Positions 18,390-27,570 of a stretch of 64,000 bases of DNA are shown here, one piece after another. A program made the translations under genes and the position numbers. Below the pieces are notes generated by a model. The model saw only the letters and a list, made by a program, of their open reading frames with translations. It ran no database searches and had not been told where the DNA came from. The DNA is taken from positions 1,736,001 to 1,800,000 of the forward strand of contig JAWKLJ010000001.1 of assembly GCA_041392805.1 (NCBI GenBank), given 5' to 3'. Positions within the stretch are counted from its first letter, which is position 1; the number at the start of each line of letters is the position of its first letter. This stretch comes from Saprospiraceae bacterium. Its GTDB lineage: Bacteria; Bacteroidota; Bacteroidia; Chitinophagales; Saprospiraceae.

Positions 18390-21300
18390 ATGAAATCGAG
18401 AATTATTTTTAGCAAAAAGCTACTCCTCTCCATCATGGGAGGATTACTGCTGTTTGGGCTTTCAGCCCAAAACATTGCCATATCGGGTAAAGTCACATCG
18501 GCACAGGATGAGACGCCCCTGATAGGCGTTTCCGTAATGCTTAAGGGCACCACTTCTGGCACCGTAACGGATATCGACGGCGCCTATACTTTAGAAGCGC
18601 CTGCCCAGGGCATACTTGTTTTTTCCTACATTGGTATGGAAACACAAGAAGTATCCATTGGTGGACGCACGCTCATCGATTTGGTGTTAGCGGAAGATGC
18701 CGTGGGCCTATCCGAGGTGATCGTGGTAGGATACGGGGTGCAAAAAAAGGCTAACCTTTCTGGTGCCGTAGATCGCATCGGGCCGGAGCAAATCCAAAGC
18801 CGACCGATCAGCAATATCTCCCAAGGCTTACAAGGGGTATCACCCAACCTAAACATTGATTTCAATAGCGGCGCACCGGGCCAGGCGGCCAAAATCAATA
18901 TTCGGGGACTAACTTCCATTAATGGCGGTGAGCCTTTGATCTTAATTGATGGTGTCCCCTCTGATGCAATCGAATTGAATCGACTAGCCCCTGAAGATGT
19001 TGAGAGTATTTCTATCCTTAAAGATGCTTCTTCGGCGGCAATCTATGGCGCACGGGCTGCTTTTGGGGTTATCTTATTGACGACCAAATCAGGAACACAA
19101 GATGGTGTACAAGTGAGTTATACCACTAATTTTTCTACCGGAACACCTACGATCCTTCCTGAAAAAATAACTGACCCTTATATCTATCTGCGTCTAAGAG
19201 AAACCTCTACGGATAATACCCCCTGGGATAACCAGAACTATAGCGATGATACCTATGCCTGGGCCAAGGAACGTTCCGAAAACCCAAGTGTAGCCGGGGT
19301 AAGGGTTAATCCCAATGATCCAAGTAGCTGGGAATATATGGGTGACCGGGATTGGACCCAATATTTTATGAATAATTATACCTCCTCCCAAAACCACCAC
19401 ATCAATATCAACGGTAAATCAAATTCCACCTCCTATTTACTGTCTGGCTCTTACAATCGCCAAAACGGAGTACTGAGTGTGGCCGATGATTACTTTGATC
19501 GCTACACCCTTCGAGGAAAAGTCAACTTTAAAGTCAATGACTGGCTCACGGTTGGAAATAACACCTACCTAACCCTTACTGAACGAGAAAATCCATCCTA
19601 TTTCAGCCTCTGGGACCTCTATAATTTCCACCCTACCGATTTTGATAAAAATCCTGATGGGACCTGGTCGAATACCGTAGTAGGGGAAACAGGTTCCAAA
19701 TTGACCAATGGTGGCACCTCCGCCCAGTCATACAACAGCCTGCAAACCACCCTGACGGCAGAAGCTAAAATAATCGGCGACCTTTTAAAAGTAAATGCTG
19801 ATTTTACCACCAGAAGAGGGAATAGTGATGTCAACACCTTCTGGACCAAATACCTGGTCGGTTTTGGCCCGAATGATGTAAGGGAATTGGGATCGAATGC
19901 GGCCTTGAGAAGGTCCATCGAAGACCAGTACAATGTGTTTAATATCTACGGTACATTGGATAAACAATTCGGCCAAAATCATCACGTAACGGTTATTGGT
20001 GGTTTCAATCAGGAATACTACCGCAGTGAGCGATTTGACATCTACCGAGAGGGTATTATTTCTGCTTCCCTTCCTAGTATTGCCCTGGCGACTGGCGACC
20101 CACAGGTTGACGAGTCTATCTACGATTGGGCGGTGAGGGGTGCTTTTTTTCGCTTAAATTACAGCTTCAAAGACCGGTATATTGTCGAGTTTAATGGCCG
20201 TTACGATGGCTCTTCTCGTTTTCCGAAGGACAAACGCTTTGGCTTTTTCCCCTCTGCCTCTGCTGCATGGCGCATCGACAAGGAGGCATTCATGCAAAAC
20301 CAGGGACTCTTTAGCCAATTGAAACTAAGGGCTTCTTATGGTAGCTTAGGCAACCAATTTGTCAGTGAATATGGCTATATCCCAACCATGAATGCCGTAA
20401 ATGGCAACTATATCTTTGGTGATAAATTGCCGCAACGCATTACACCGCCTGCCATTGTCTCGTCTAATTATACCTGGGAAGGCGTTACTTCAACCAATGT
20501 TGGGTTGGAGGCTGGATTTTTGGAAGATCGCTTTTCTGTTTCTTTGGATTATTATGTCAGGCAAACCAAAGGCATGCTCACCCTGGGCAAGGACCTGCCA
20601 GATGTGCTCGGCGCCGCCGAACCTTTAGAAAATTCGGCCGACCTGGAAACCAAAGGCTGGGAGGTATCCCTTAGCTACCGCAACCAATTCAGCCTGGCTG
20701 GTAAACCCTTCCGCTTTAATACCCGATTCGTACTGTCTGATAACCGCTCCTATATTACTCGTTTTGATAACCCCAACCTCAATCTGACCCAATACTATGT
20801 TGGACAAGAGGTTGGCGAAATCTGGGGACTAGAAAGCAACGGCTTTTTTAATTCGGCAGCAGAAATTGACGCCTTAGACCAAAGTAGCTTGATCCCCTGG
20901 GGCGCCATATCCATCACCCAAGGTTGGCCCAAATTCATTGACCAGGATGGGAATGGCGTTATCGAAAAAGGCCAAACGGTAGATGACCCCAAAGACTTAA
21001 AGGTCATTGGCAATATGACGCCAAGGTTCCGATACGGGATGACTTTATCCTTTGAATGGGCCGGTTTTGACCTAAATGCTTTCTTCCAAGGGATTGGACA
21101 ACGGGATTACTACCCACAGGATTACCTTTACTGGGGCTTTTATCAGCAACCTTATGCAGGGGGATACACTCACCTCCTGGACTTTTACCGCGCCACAGAT
21201 GATAGCCCTACCAATATGTCAAAACATTCGCAATCATACATTGACGCCGGGTTAGCCAATGCCAACCTGGATGCCACCTACCCCCACCTACAAGCATGGT

Positions 21301-21647
21301 TAGCCGATCGAAACCTCGGCGAGCGCATTGATGAATCCAAAGGTTTGGCCATCCCACAAACCAAATACTTATTGAATGCAGCCTATTTAAGGTTCAAAAA
21401 CTTAACCGTAGGCTATACTTTACCTACTCAATTGACAGAACGCGTCCATATCGCCAGGTTACGCGTCTTCTTTAGTGGCGAAAACATCGCAGAATGGTCG
21501 GGACTCTCTGACTTTTTCGATCCAGAATCTATTACCGATAGCGATGCACGTTACAATCCGGGAACATCGCCAAGCCGAGAGACGGGTACAGGCTACGCCT
21601 ATCCGTTCCAACGTCGCTATTCTTTTGGCTTAAATGTCGATTTTTAG
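18390..21647 (+). CDS. SusC/RagA-family TonB-linked outer-membrane transporter
   Basis: A 1085-residue outer-membrane beta-barrel that imports oligomeric nutrients with energy from TonB/ExbBD. In order: signal peptide (about 1-26), carboxypeptidase-regulatory-like domain (about 30-112: ISGKVTSAQDETPLIGVSVMLKG, GTVTDIDGAYTLE), the family motif EVIVVGYGVQKKANLSGAV (about 112-130), plug domain (about 120-230: NIRGLTSINGGEPLILIDGVP, ILKDASSAAIYGARAAFGV), then a barrel to a C-terminal aromatic (FGLNVDF). It is followed after 26 bp by its SusD partner, with which it forms the 'pedal-bin' complex. No regulator or glycoside hydrolase is adjacent, so the substrate is unknown. Confidence 0.95.
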   Translation: MKSRIIFSKKLLLSIMGGLLLFGLSAQNIAISGKVTSAQDETPLIGVSVMLKGTTSGTVTDIDGAYTLEAPAQGILVFSYIGMETQEVSIGGRTLIDLVLAEDAVGLSEVIVVGYGVQKKANLSGAVDRIGPEQIQSRPISNISQGLQGVSPNLNIDFNSGAPGQAAKINIRGLTSINGGEPLILIDGVPSDAIELNRLAPEDVESISILKDASSAAIYGARAAFGVILLTTKSGTQDGVQVSYTTNFSTGTPTILPEKITDPYIYLRLRETSTDNTPWDNQNYSDDTYAWAKERSENPSVAGVRVNPNDPSSWEYMGDRDWTQYFMNNYTSSQNHHININGKSNSTSYLLSGSYNRQNGVLSVADDYFDRYTLRGKVNFKVNDWLTVGNNTYLTLTERENPSYFSLWDLYNFHPTDFDKNPDGTWSNTVVGETGSKLTNGGTSAQSYNSLQTTLTAEAKIIGDLLKVNADFTTRRGNSDVNTFWTKYLVGFGPNDVRELGSNAALRRSIEDQYNVFNIYGTLDKQFGQNHHVTVIGGFNQEYYRSERFDIYREGIISASLPSIALATGDPQVDESIYDWAVRGAFFRLNYSFKDRYIVEFNGRYDGSSRFPKDKRFGFFPSASAAWRIDKEAFMQNQGLFSQLKLRASYGSLGNQFVSEYGYIPTMNAVNGNYIFGDKLPQRITPPAIVSSNYTWEGVTSTNVGLEAGFLEDRFSVSLDYYVRQTKGMLTLGKDLPDVLGAAEPLENSADLETKGWEVSLSYRNQFSLAGKPFRFNTRFVLSDNRSYITRFDNPNLNLTQYYVGQEVGEIWGLESNGFFNSAAEIDALDQSSLIPWGAISITQGWPKFIDQDGNGVIEKGQTVDDPKDLKVIGNMTPRFRYGMTLSFEWAGFDLNAFFQGIGQRDYYPQDYLYWGFYQQPYAGGYTHLLDFYRATDDSPTNMSKHSQSYIDAGLANANLDATYPHLQAWLADRNLGERIDESKGLAIPQTKYLLNAAYLRFKNLTVGYTLPTQLTERVHIARLRVFFSGENIAEWSGLSDFFDPESITDSDARYNPGTSPSRETGTGYAYPFQRRYSFGLNVDF

Positions 21648-21673
21648 TAAAGTAGTTCAAAACAACAGCAAAC

Positions 21674-23476
21674 ATGAATACCAAATTCATAACTATTATA
21701 TCAATGGCGGTTTTCTTAGGGATCACTGCCTGTAATGATGAGTTCCTGGATCGTTTTCCGGAGACTTCCATCGGGAAGGAAAACTTTTTCAATTCAGAAG
21801 AAGATCTTTCCATCTACATTAATAATTTGTACAATTTCCCTGGCGGTGGCATTTATTCAGCAGATGGTTATGCCACTACCGATAATATGGCTAATACTGG
21901 CGAAACCGAATTGAAAACCATGATGACCACCCAGCCCAGTTCGGCGACCATCATTGGGGGTTGGAGTTGGGATCGCCTGCGCACCATCAATTTCTTCCTG
22001 GAGAATTTTCAGAAGGCGCAAATTCCACAGGAAGCCTTGGATCATTTTGAAGGATTGGCCCGTTTTTTCAGGGCCCAATTTTATGTCGAAAAAGTAAAGC
22101 GCTATTCTGATGTGCCTTGGTACGACAAAGTACTGGGAACGGATGATGACGAAGCCTTGTTCAAGGGCAGAGATCCAAGGGCGATGGTCGTTGACAAGAT
22201 TTTCGAAGACTTCAAATTTGCAGCCGAACACGTTCGAGAGAGTCAGCCAGCAGGTGCTATTACCAAATATGTCGTCTTAACGTATATGGCAAGGTATGCA
22301 CTTTATGAAGGTACTTTTAGAAAGTACCATAGTGAGCTGAACCTGGAAAACACCGCAAGTAGCTACCTAACGATGGCTCGTGACCTTTCGCAGCAGATCA
22401 TAGACAGTGGCAAATTCAGTATTTACAATACGGGGAAGCCCCAGTCTGATTACTACAATTTATTTGTAAGTGCTGACCTAACTGCTAACCCCGAGGTGAT
22501 TTTAACCAATATCGCCATTGCTAATCTAAAGAACAGCGGCAATTCAGCTACTATTTTCGGAAATTACGAGACCAGTCCAAGCAAAGATCTATTACAAGCC
22601 TATTTGATGGCCGATGGCACTTACTACACCGATCAAGCGGGGTATGAGACCAAACAATTTGTAGAAGAATTTGTTAACCGCGATCACCGTTTGTACCAAA
22701 CCTATGCTTTCCCAGGATTCGAGCTGGTTCGAACGGAGACCTATTCTCAGGGCGGCGGCCTTTATATCCAGCAATTGGCGAAAAACTTTTCTGGCTATCA
22801 CCAAATCAAAGGTTTTGTCAATGAAAAAGAACTGGAAGTAATCAATAACACGGATGTCCCCGTTCTTCGCTACGCCGAGGTGCTGCTAACACGGGCAGAA
22901 GCCAGCGCTGAACTGGGCGAATTGAACCAAAGTATCCTGGATGCCACGATCAATGTGCTCCGTGCACGGGCTGGGATGCCGGCTTTAACGATGAATCCGG
23001 CGATGGATCCGGTACAGGCGGCCCGCTACCCCGGTATTACCAATAGCAACCTGCTGGAAATTCGCCGGGAACGCCGCATCGAGCTGGCAATGGAAGGCTA
23101 TCGCTTTGATGACCTGATGCGCTGGGGCGCCGGTAAATTACTGGAGCAAGAGCCCCAGGGACTTTACTTCCCCGGGCTAGGCAAGTACGATCTGAATGGG
23201 GATGGCGCAATGGATATTATCTTGATCGCTCAGAGCGAATCCATTCCTACTGGTGGAGATAAAGAACTGAATGAAAAGGGGGTTCCGCTGATTTACTATC
23301 GCGCAGGGCTGCAAGGCACAGACGCTGGGGTTTATCTATCAGAAGGCACCAGCGGAACCATCCAGACGGTCCGAGAAAGGGGAACTTTTGTCGATCCGAA
23401 ATACTATTATCGACCTATTCCGCAAACGCATGTAACGGTTAATCCCAATTTGAGTCAGAATTTTGGGTGGGATTAA
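21674..23476 (+). CDS. SusD/RagB-family nutrient-binding outer-membrane lipoprotein
   Basis: A 600-residue lipoprotein with lipobox ITAC (C20) followed by NDEFLDRFPET, the hallmark SusD start. It has a tetratricopeptide-like helical scaffold (LARFFRAQFYVEKVKRYSDVPWYD, a conserved SusD block) and the C-terminal block RRERRIELAMEGYRFDDLMRW, ending with the RPIPQTHVTVNPNLSQNFGW segment typical of the family. It caps the SusC barrel encoded 26 bp upstream and binds the incoming substrate at the cell surface. Substrate unknown. Confidence 0.95.
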   Translation: MNTKFITIISMAVFLGITACNDEFLDRFPETSIGKENFFNSEEDLSIYINNLYNFPGGGIYSADGYATTDNMANTGETELKTMMTTQPSSATIIGGWSWDRLRTINFFLENFQKAQIPQEALDHFEGLARFFRAQFYVEKVKRYSDVPWYDKVLGTDDDEALFKGRDPRAMVVDKIFEDFKFAAEHVRESQPAGAITKYVVLTYMARYALYEGTFRKYHSELNLENTASSYLTMARDLSQQIIDSGKFSIYNTGKPQSDYYNLFVSADLTANPEVILTNIAIANLKNSGNSATIFGNYETSPSKDLLQAYLMADGTYYTDQAGYETKQFVEEFVNRDHRLYQTYAFPGFELVRTETYSQGGGLYIQQLAKNFSGYHQIKGFVNEKELEVINNTDVPVLRYAEVLLTRAEASAELGELNQSILDATINVLRARAGMPALTMNPAMDPVQAARYPGITNSNLLEIRRERRIELAMEGYRFDDLMRWGAGKLLEQEPQGLYFPGLGKYDLNGDGAMDIILIAQSESIPTGGDKELNEKGVPLIYYRAGLQGTDAGVYLSEGTSGTIQTVRERGTFVDPKYYYRPIPQTHVTVNPNLSQNFGWD

Positions 23477-23808
23477 AAGATAGACATTAATCATTCGTGG
23501 AATTCGTGCTAATTCGTGGCTAAAAAAATTAAGCCACGAATTGACACGAATTTTCACGAATTAACAGCTTAAAAAATTGATTTTCAGCGACTTAAGTCAC
23601 ACTCATTCCTCGCCTGAGAACCAAGCTTGAAAGGGCTGAGAAAGATGTCGGTAAACAAGCACCATAGCCTTCAGGTTAAGCCCCCCAATCCCTTTAGGGA
23701 TCACCTATTGGTACAAAAAGGCGCGGAAAAGCCCGTAGCTTGCCATTAGGTGTGCCATATACTATGAAAAAAATTCCATTGCATACCGTCCATTTGAAAA
23801 GAGAAAAA
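23477..23808. other. Intergenic stretch with a long hairpin
   Basis: After the SusD stop there is a long inverted repeat (listed separately), then about 250 bp with no supportable gene. It includes a small palindrome ATCCCTTTAGGGAT near 23690 and a more GC-rich block (23625-23755) that reads like a decayed or dispersed repeat. I cannot assign it. Confidence 0.4.
23493..23561 (+). terminator. Long inverted repeat made of ATTCGTG words, probable terminator
   Basis: Left arm ATTCGTGGAATTCGTGCTAATTCGTGGCT and right arm AAGCCACGAATTGACACGAATTTTCACGAAT pair over roughly 28 bp with few mismatches, around a loop of seven or so A/T bases. It begins about 17 bp after the SusD stop, the right place for a transcription terminator. 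The arms are themselves made of three ATTCGTG repeats. Confidence 0.55.
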
Positions 23809-26574
23809 ATGAAAAACCTGTTTTTTTGCCTATCCATAGCCTTCCTCACCTCCTTTTGCACACAAAATAAAGCGCCTTGGATAGCCACCTCACCCGCCGG
23901 AGATCAGGTTTGCCTGAAAAACCCAGGTGGAGCTAGCATTATCCCCAATGGTCGGATCGTAGCGCCTTATGGCAACACCTACCTCACGGCCCCGCACCCC
24001 TATGGCTTGGTGTTGAGCCCCAATGGCGAAATTGCGGTGACAGCCAATTCAGGCACCAGCCCGCTCTCTATTACCATTTTAAAAAATATACTTTCCGACC
24101 AACCCGATATCCAGCAAATTCCGCCAGGGGCGAAAACGGACGAAGGCGTGCTCGAAGGCGTTTATATGGGCCTGGCAATTGCTTCGGATAATAAGACCTT
24201 GTATGTCGCTGGTGGGCAACAAAACCTCATTTATATTTTCGACTTGGACAGCGGCCAAAAAATGGATTCTATCAGTTGTAGTTTCCAAACGGATAGCCTG
24301 GACTTCACCCACGGTTTTATTGGAGACATGATTTTGAGCAAGGATAATGAGCGATTATATGCCGTAGATCAAATCAATTTCCGGGTGGTCGTGCTTGACA
24401 CCAAATCTAAGACCTTAATTGACCAAATCCCCGTCGGCCGCTACCCTTTCGGCATCGCCTTTTCGCCAGATGAAAAAGAAATTTACGTTGCCAATGTCGG
24501 CATGTATGCCTACAGTTGGATCAAGGGGTACAACCCTAAAGACCCCGTCCATACCAGCCTTGATTTTCCCACTTCGGCCTACCTCTCCAAGGCGGGTGAA
24601 GAAGGCTACCGGCAAGGTGACCACGAGGTGCCGGGCCTGGGCAAGCCCAATGTACCGGAGAATTTCTCCGTTTGGACCATTGATGTCGCCAGCAGAACGG
24701 TCAGTGCCAAGGTGAAAACGGGATTTCTGGTGGGCGAACTCATCGAAGGCATCCCGGCTGTCGGTGGTAGCAGTCCCAATTCCATTGTCGCCACCGATGA
24801 CTATGTTTTCGTCAGCAATGGCACCAATGATTGCATTTCGGTCATTAGCACATCCTCAGATACGATTATAAAAAACATTTACCTGCGCTTGGATCAACGA
24901 TTAGATCGTTTTCGGGGTATTATCCCTTATGGCCTGGCACTTTCACCGGATGGCAAACACCTGTACGTGGCCGAATCGGGGATTAATGCCGTGGGCGTTA
25001 TTGATGTGGAAAAGCTCGATTTGATGGGTCATATTCCCGTGGGTTGGTTTCCTTCCAAGCTTCAGGTTAGCAAAGATGGGGGCAAACTTATTGTTGCCAA
25101 TGCCAAGGGGTATGGCAGCGGGCCCAATGGAGGAGCCGATTTTGAACTTGGCCCGGAGGGCAGCTACGTGGGCAACCTGATGAAGGGCAGCGTGACGGTC
25201 CTTGATATTCCAACGGAAGCCACCTTAAAAACACTAACCCAACAGGTGATTGATCAAAATGTGTCTTTTGCACAGGCCAATCATGCCGATTTTGAAAAAC
25301 GAAAAAACAACCCTGTTCCGCTTTATCCGGGAGAAAAAGAAAGCCCGATCAAGTATATTGTTTTTGTATCCAAAGAAAACAGAACTTATGACGAAGTGTT
25401 TGGCCAGTTGCCAAAAGGGAGCGGCGACCCCACACTAGCCCGCTATGGCTACCAGGCAAGCTTTTCCAACCGGGATAAAAGCCAAACCTTAGATAGCGTA
25501 ACGGTGATGCCCAACCACCTGGCCTTGGCAGGTCAGTTTTCGATTGCCGACAACTTTTATGTCGACGCCGATTACTCTGCTGATGGTCACCGCTGGCTGG
25601 TGTGCACTTACCCCAATGAATGGATGGAAACCAATGTAGCCGCCTCCTACGGTGGCAATCGACGTTTCCGCGGCGACTCCAAAGCTAAAGGGAATCTGGC
25701 TTTTGGCGGGGCATCTGGTGCCATTTATCCCGAAGACTATAACGAGGCAGGTTCCTTGTGGGATCACCTGGAAAGAAACAACATTGGCTTTTGGAATTTT
25801 GGCTTTGGAATCATGTTCGCACCCCATCTTTCCGATGATGTAGCTTACCTAAAAGGATATGCCCATGCCATTAATTATCCTGTACCGGCCCCACTTTTTG
25901 ACAAAACCTCCCGCATTTTCCCGACCTACAATATGGCGATCCCCGACCAGTTTAGGATCGATAAATTCATCGAAGAATTCAATGATAAATGGATAGATGG
26001 GCAGGAGAAAATGCCCCCTGTTTTGACCATCATTATTGGTGGCGACCATGGCGCCGGGGAGCGCCCCGAGGCTGGTTTCCCCTTCCGGGAGAGCTATATG
26101 GCTGACAATGACCTGGCACTCGGCCGATTGGTGGAGTTTCTTTCCCGAACGCCCTATTGGAAAAACATGGCCATTGTGGTCACGGAAGATGACGCCCAAG
26201 GTGGCGTGGATCATATCGATGCGCACCGCAGTTTATTAATGGTGATATCTCCCTATGCAAAACAGAATAACATTAGCCATACCCATACCAGTTTTGGCAG
26301 TATTTTCAAAACCTTTTGGAATATCCTTGGGATCCCCTACTTAAACCATTACGATGCCATGGCCACAGATTTATACGACCATTTCACTGATCAGGCAGAT
26401 TTTACGCCTTATAATGCCATTGCTCCGGACCAGCGGCTCTTTGACCCTGCCAAGGCTTATGATCCTTTGGATGCTGAATTTGACTGGTCGGCGCTTGGTG
26501 AGGGACCTTCACTGGATAATATGGAGTTTTTGCAGAAGGATGCCAAAGACTTTGATAAGGAAAAAAAGAAGTAA
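23809..26574 (+). CDS. YncE-type beta-propeller / phosphoesterase (alkaline phosphatase superfamily) lipoprotein
   Basis: A 921-residue exported two-domain protein. I chose the ATG at 23809 because it follows an A-rich leader and gives a signal peptide with probable lipid cysteine (FLTSFC, C17); an earlier in-frame ATG only adds 23 hydrophilic residues. The N-terminal half is a YVTN/YncE beta-propeller (repeats such as PFGIAFSPDEKEIYVANVG, PYGLALSPDGKHLYVAESG, WFPSKLQVSKDGGKLIVANA). The C-terminal half from about residue 505 is a phosphoesterase: VFVSKENRTYDEVFG (metal/nucleophile block), NFYVDADYSADGHRW, IIGGDHGAGE, IVVTEDDAQGGVDHIDAHR. It likely hydrolyses a phosphate ester outside the cytoplasm; the substrate is unknown. 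It is downstream of the SusCD pair on the same strand, but behind a hairpin. Confidence 0.85.
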   Translation: MKNLFFCLSIAFLTSFCTQNKAPWIATSPAGDQVCLKNPGGASIIPNGRIVAPYGNTYLTAPHPYGLVLSPNGEIAVTANSGTSPLSITILKNILSDQPDIQQIPPGAKTDEGVLEGVYMGLAIASDNKTLYVAGGQQNLIYIFDLDSGQKMDSISCSFQTDSLDFTHGFIGDMILSKDNERLYAVDQINFRVVVLDTKSKTLIDQIPVGRYPFGIAFSPDEKEIYVANVGMYAYSWIKGYNPKDPVHTSLDFPTSAYLSKAGEEGYRQGDHEVPGLGKPNVPENFSVWTIDVASRTVSAKVKTGFLVGELIEGIPAVGGSSPNSIVATDDYVFVSNGTNDCISVISTSSDTIIKNIYLRLDQRLDRFRGIIPYGLALSPDGKHLYVAESGINAVGVIDVEKLDLMGHIPVGWFPSKLQVSKDGGKLIVANAKGYGSGPNGGADFELGPEGSYVGNLMKGSVTVLDIPTEATLKTLTQQVIDQNVSFAQANHADFEKRKNNPVPLYPGEKESPIKYIVFVSKENRTYDEVFGQLPKGSGDPTLARYGYQASFSNRDKSQTLDSVTVMPNHLALAGQFSIADNFYVDADYSADGHRWLVCTYPNEWMETNVAASYGGNRRFRGDSKAKGNLAFGGASGAIYPEDYNEAGSLWDHLERNNIGFWNFGFGIMFAPHLSDDVAYLKGYAHAINYPVPAPLFDKTSRIFPTYNMAIPDQFRIDKFIEEFNDKWIDGQEKMPPVLTIIIGGDHGAGERPEAGFPFRESYMADNDLALGRLVEFLSRTPYWKNMAIVVTEDDAQGGVDHIDAHRSLLMVISPYAKQNNISHTHTSFGSIFKTFWNILGIPYLNHYDAMATDLYDHFTDQADFTPYNAIAPDQRLFDPAKAYDPLDAEFDWSALGEGPSLDNMEFLQKDAKDFDKEKKK

Positions 26575-26685
26575 ACAAATGGTTAAGCTTTATACCAGCC
26601 CTTGCTAAGTTGAAATAGTCCCTTTATCTTCCAGAAGATTTTCCTATTTCATCATCCTTATTTATAACCTAAATCGTACCTCACC

Positions 26686-27498
26686 ATGGCTCGATTATCC
26701 AAAGAACATGTGCACGCTGCGTTGGAGAAAGCAGCTCAAAACATTCTGGACGCCAGCGGCGATGACCCTTTTGTCAGTCGCCAAGACATTCGTTTAAAAC
26801 TCCAACAGCTATCTGGTGTAGAACAACAGTTGACTAGTATTTTTTACCGGTTTATGGACCATCGCGATCACAAACCGGGGGCGCGAATTACCGAGTCTGA
26901 TGTGCTGGACACCCTGGCTTATGCCAAGGAAAAACTCGTCGATGCTTACGACCGTAATAACAATGGCCTTTCTAAAACAGAAATTGAAAAAATGTCATTG
27001 ACGGGCAAACTGGCAGTTCGTTTTGCTAAAATACTCAAGGAGCGTAATCAGGATGAAAACCTTGAAAGTACCCCCGTCATCCTTAAGCAATTGGAAGCAT
27101 TAGGCGATGGGCTGTTTTTCCCCGCCTGGGCCAATGAAAGTGATGCCTTCTTAAATGTATTTTATAAAGAAGCCAACCTTACAACTTTGAATCCTGAAAA
27201 CTTCGCCGCCACGCTCGGCCTGGACCCCACTGACCCCGCCCAGGAAGTGTTTATTTTCCAACAGGGTGTCGAAGAACTTTGGTGGATTTTTGAGAATTAC
27301 CAAGATTATGAGGAGGAATCCTATCCGGAGCAGTTTAGTGCTTTACTTGATTTTATGGTGACTCATTTAAAAGATATTACGCACATCATTGTCGGCCGGG
27401 ATGGCTACAGCGCGGACTCCCAATATCCCGTGTACTTGGTAGGGCTGGCCCCTGCGGGTGATATTGTGGGGTTTGAGACCTATACGGTTTGGACATAA
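26686..27498 (+). CDS. EF-hand-like protein with C-terminal nuclease A inhibitor (NuiA)-like domain
   Basis: 270 residues, no signal peptide. The N-terminal half is helical, with an acidic Ca-binding-like loop DRNNNGLSKTEIE (residues 89-101), one residue shorter than a canonical EF-hand between G94 and the acidic end. The C-terminal half from about residue 140 resembles NuiA, the Anabaena inhibitor of the sugar-nonspecific nuclease NucA: LEALGDGLFFPAWANESDAF aligns with the NuiA start, and YPVYLVGLAPAGDIVGFETY with its conserved VYVIGETPAGNLAG end. A nuclease- or protein-inhibitory role is inference; no partner nuclease is adjacent. Remote similarity was judged by eye. Confidence 0.65.
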   Translation: MARLSKEHVHAALEKAAQNILDASGDDPFVSRQDIRLKLQQLSGVEQQLTSIFYRFMDHRDHKPGARITESDVLDTLAYAKEKLVDAYDRNNNGLSKTEIEKMSLTGKLAVRFAKILKERNQDENLESTPVILKQLEALGDGLFFPAWANESDAFLNVFYKEANLTTLNPENFAATLGLDPTDPAQEVFIFQQGVEELWWIFENYQDYEEESYPEQFSALLDFMVTHLKDITHIIVGRDGYSADSQYPVYLVGLAPAGDIVGFETYTVWT

Positions 27499-27570
27499 AT
27501 GGTGATTTTTTTGAACCAACAATAGGGTTTGGGGCAGGTAAATCGTTATAAACGCATAAGTACTTTGTTT

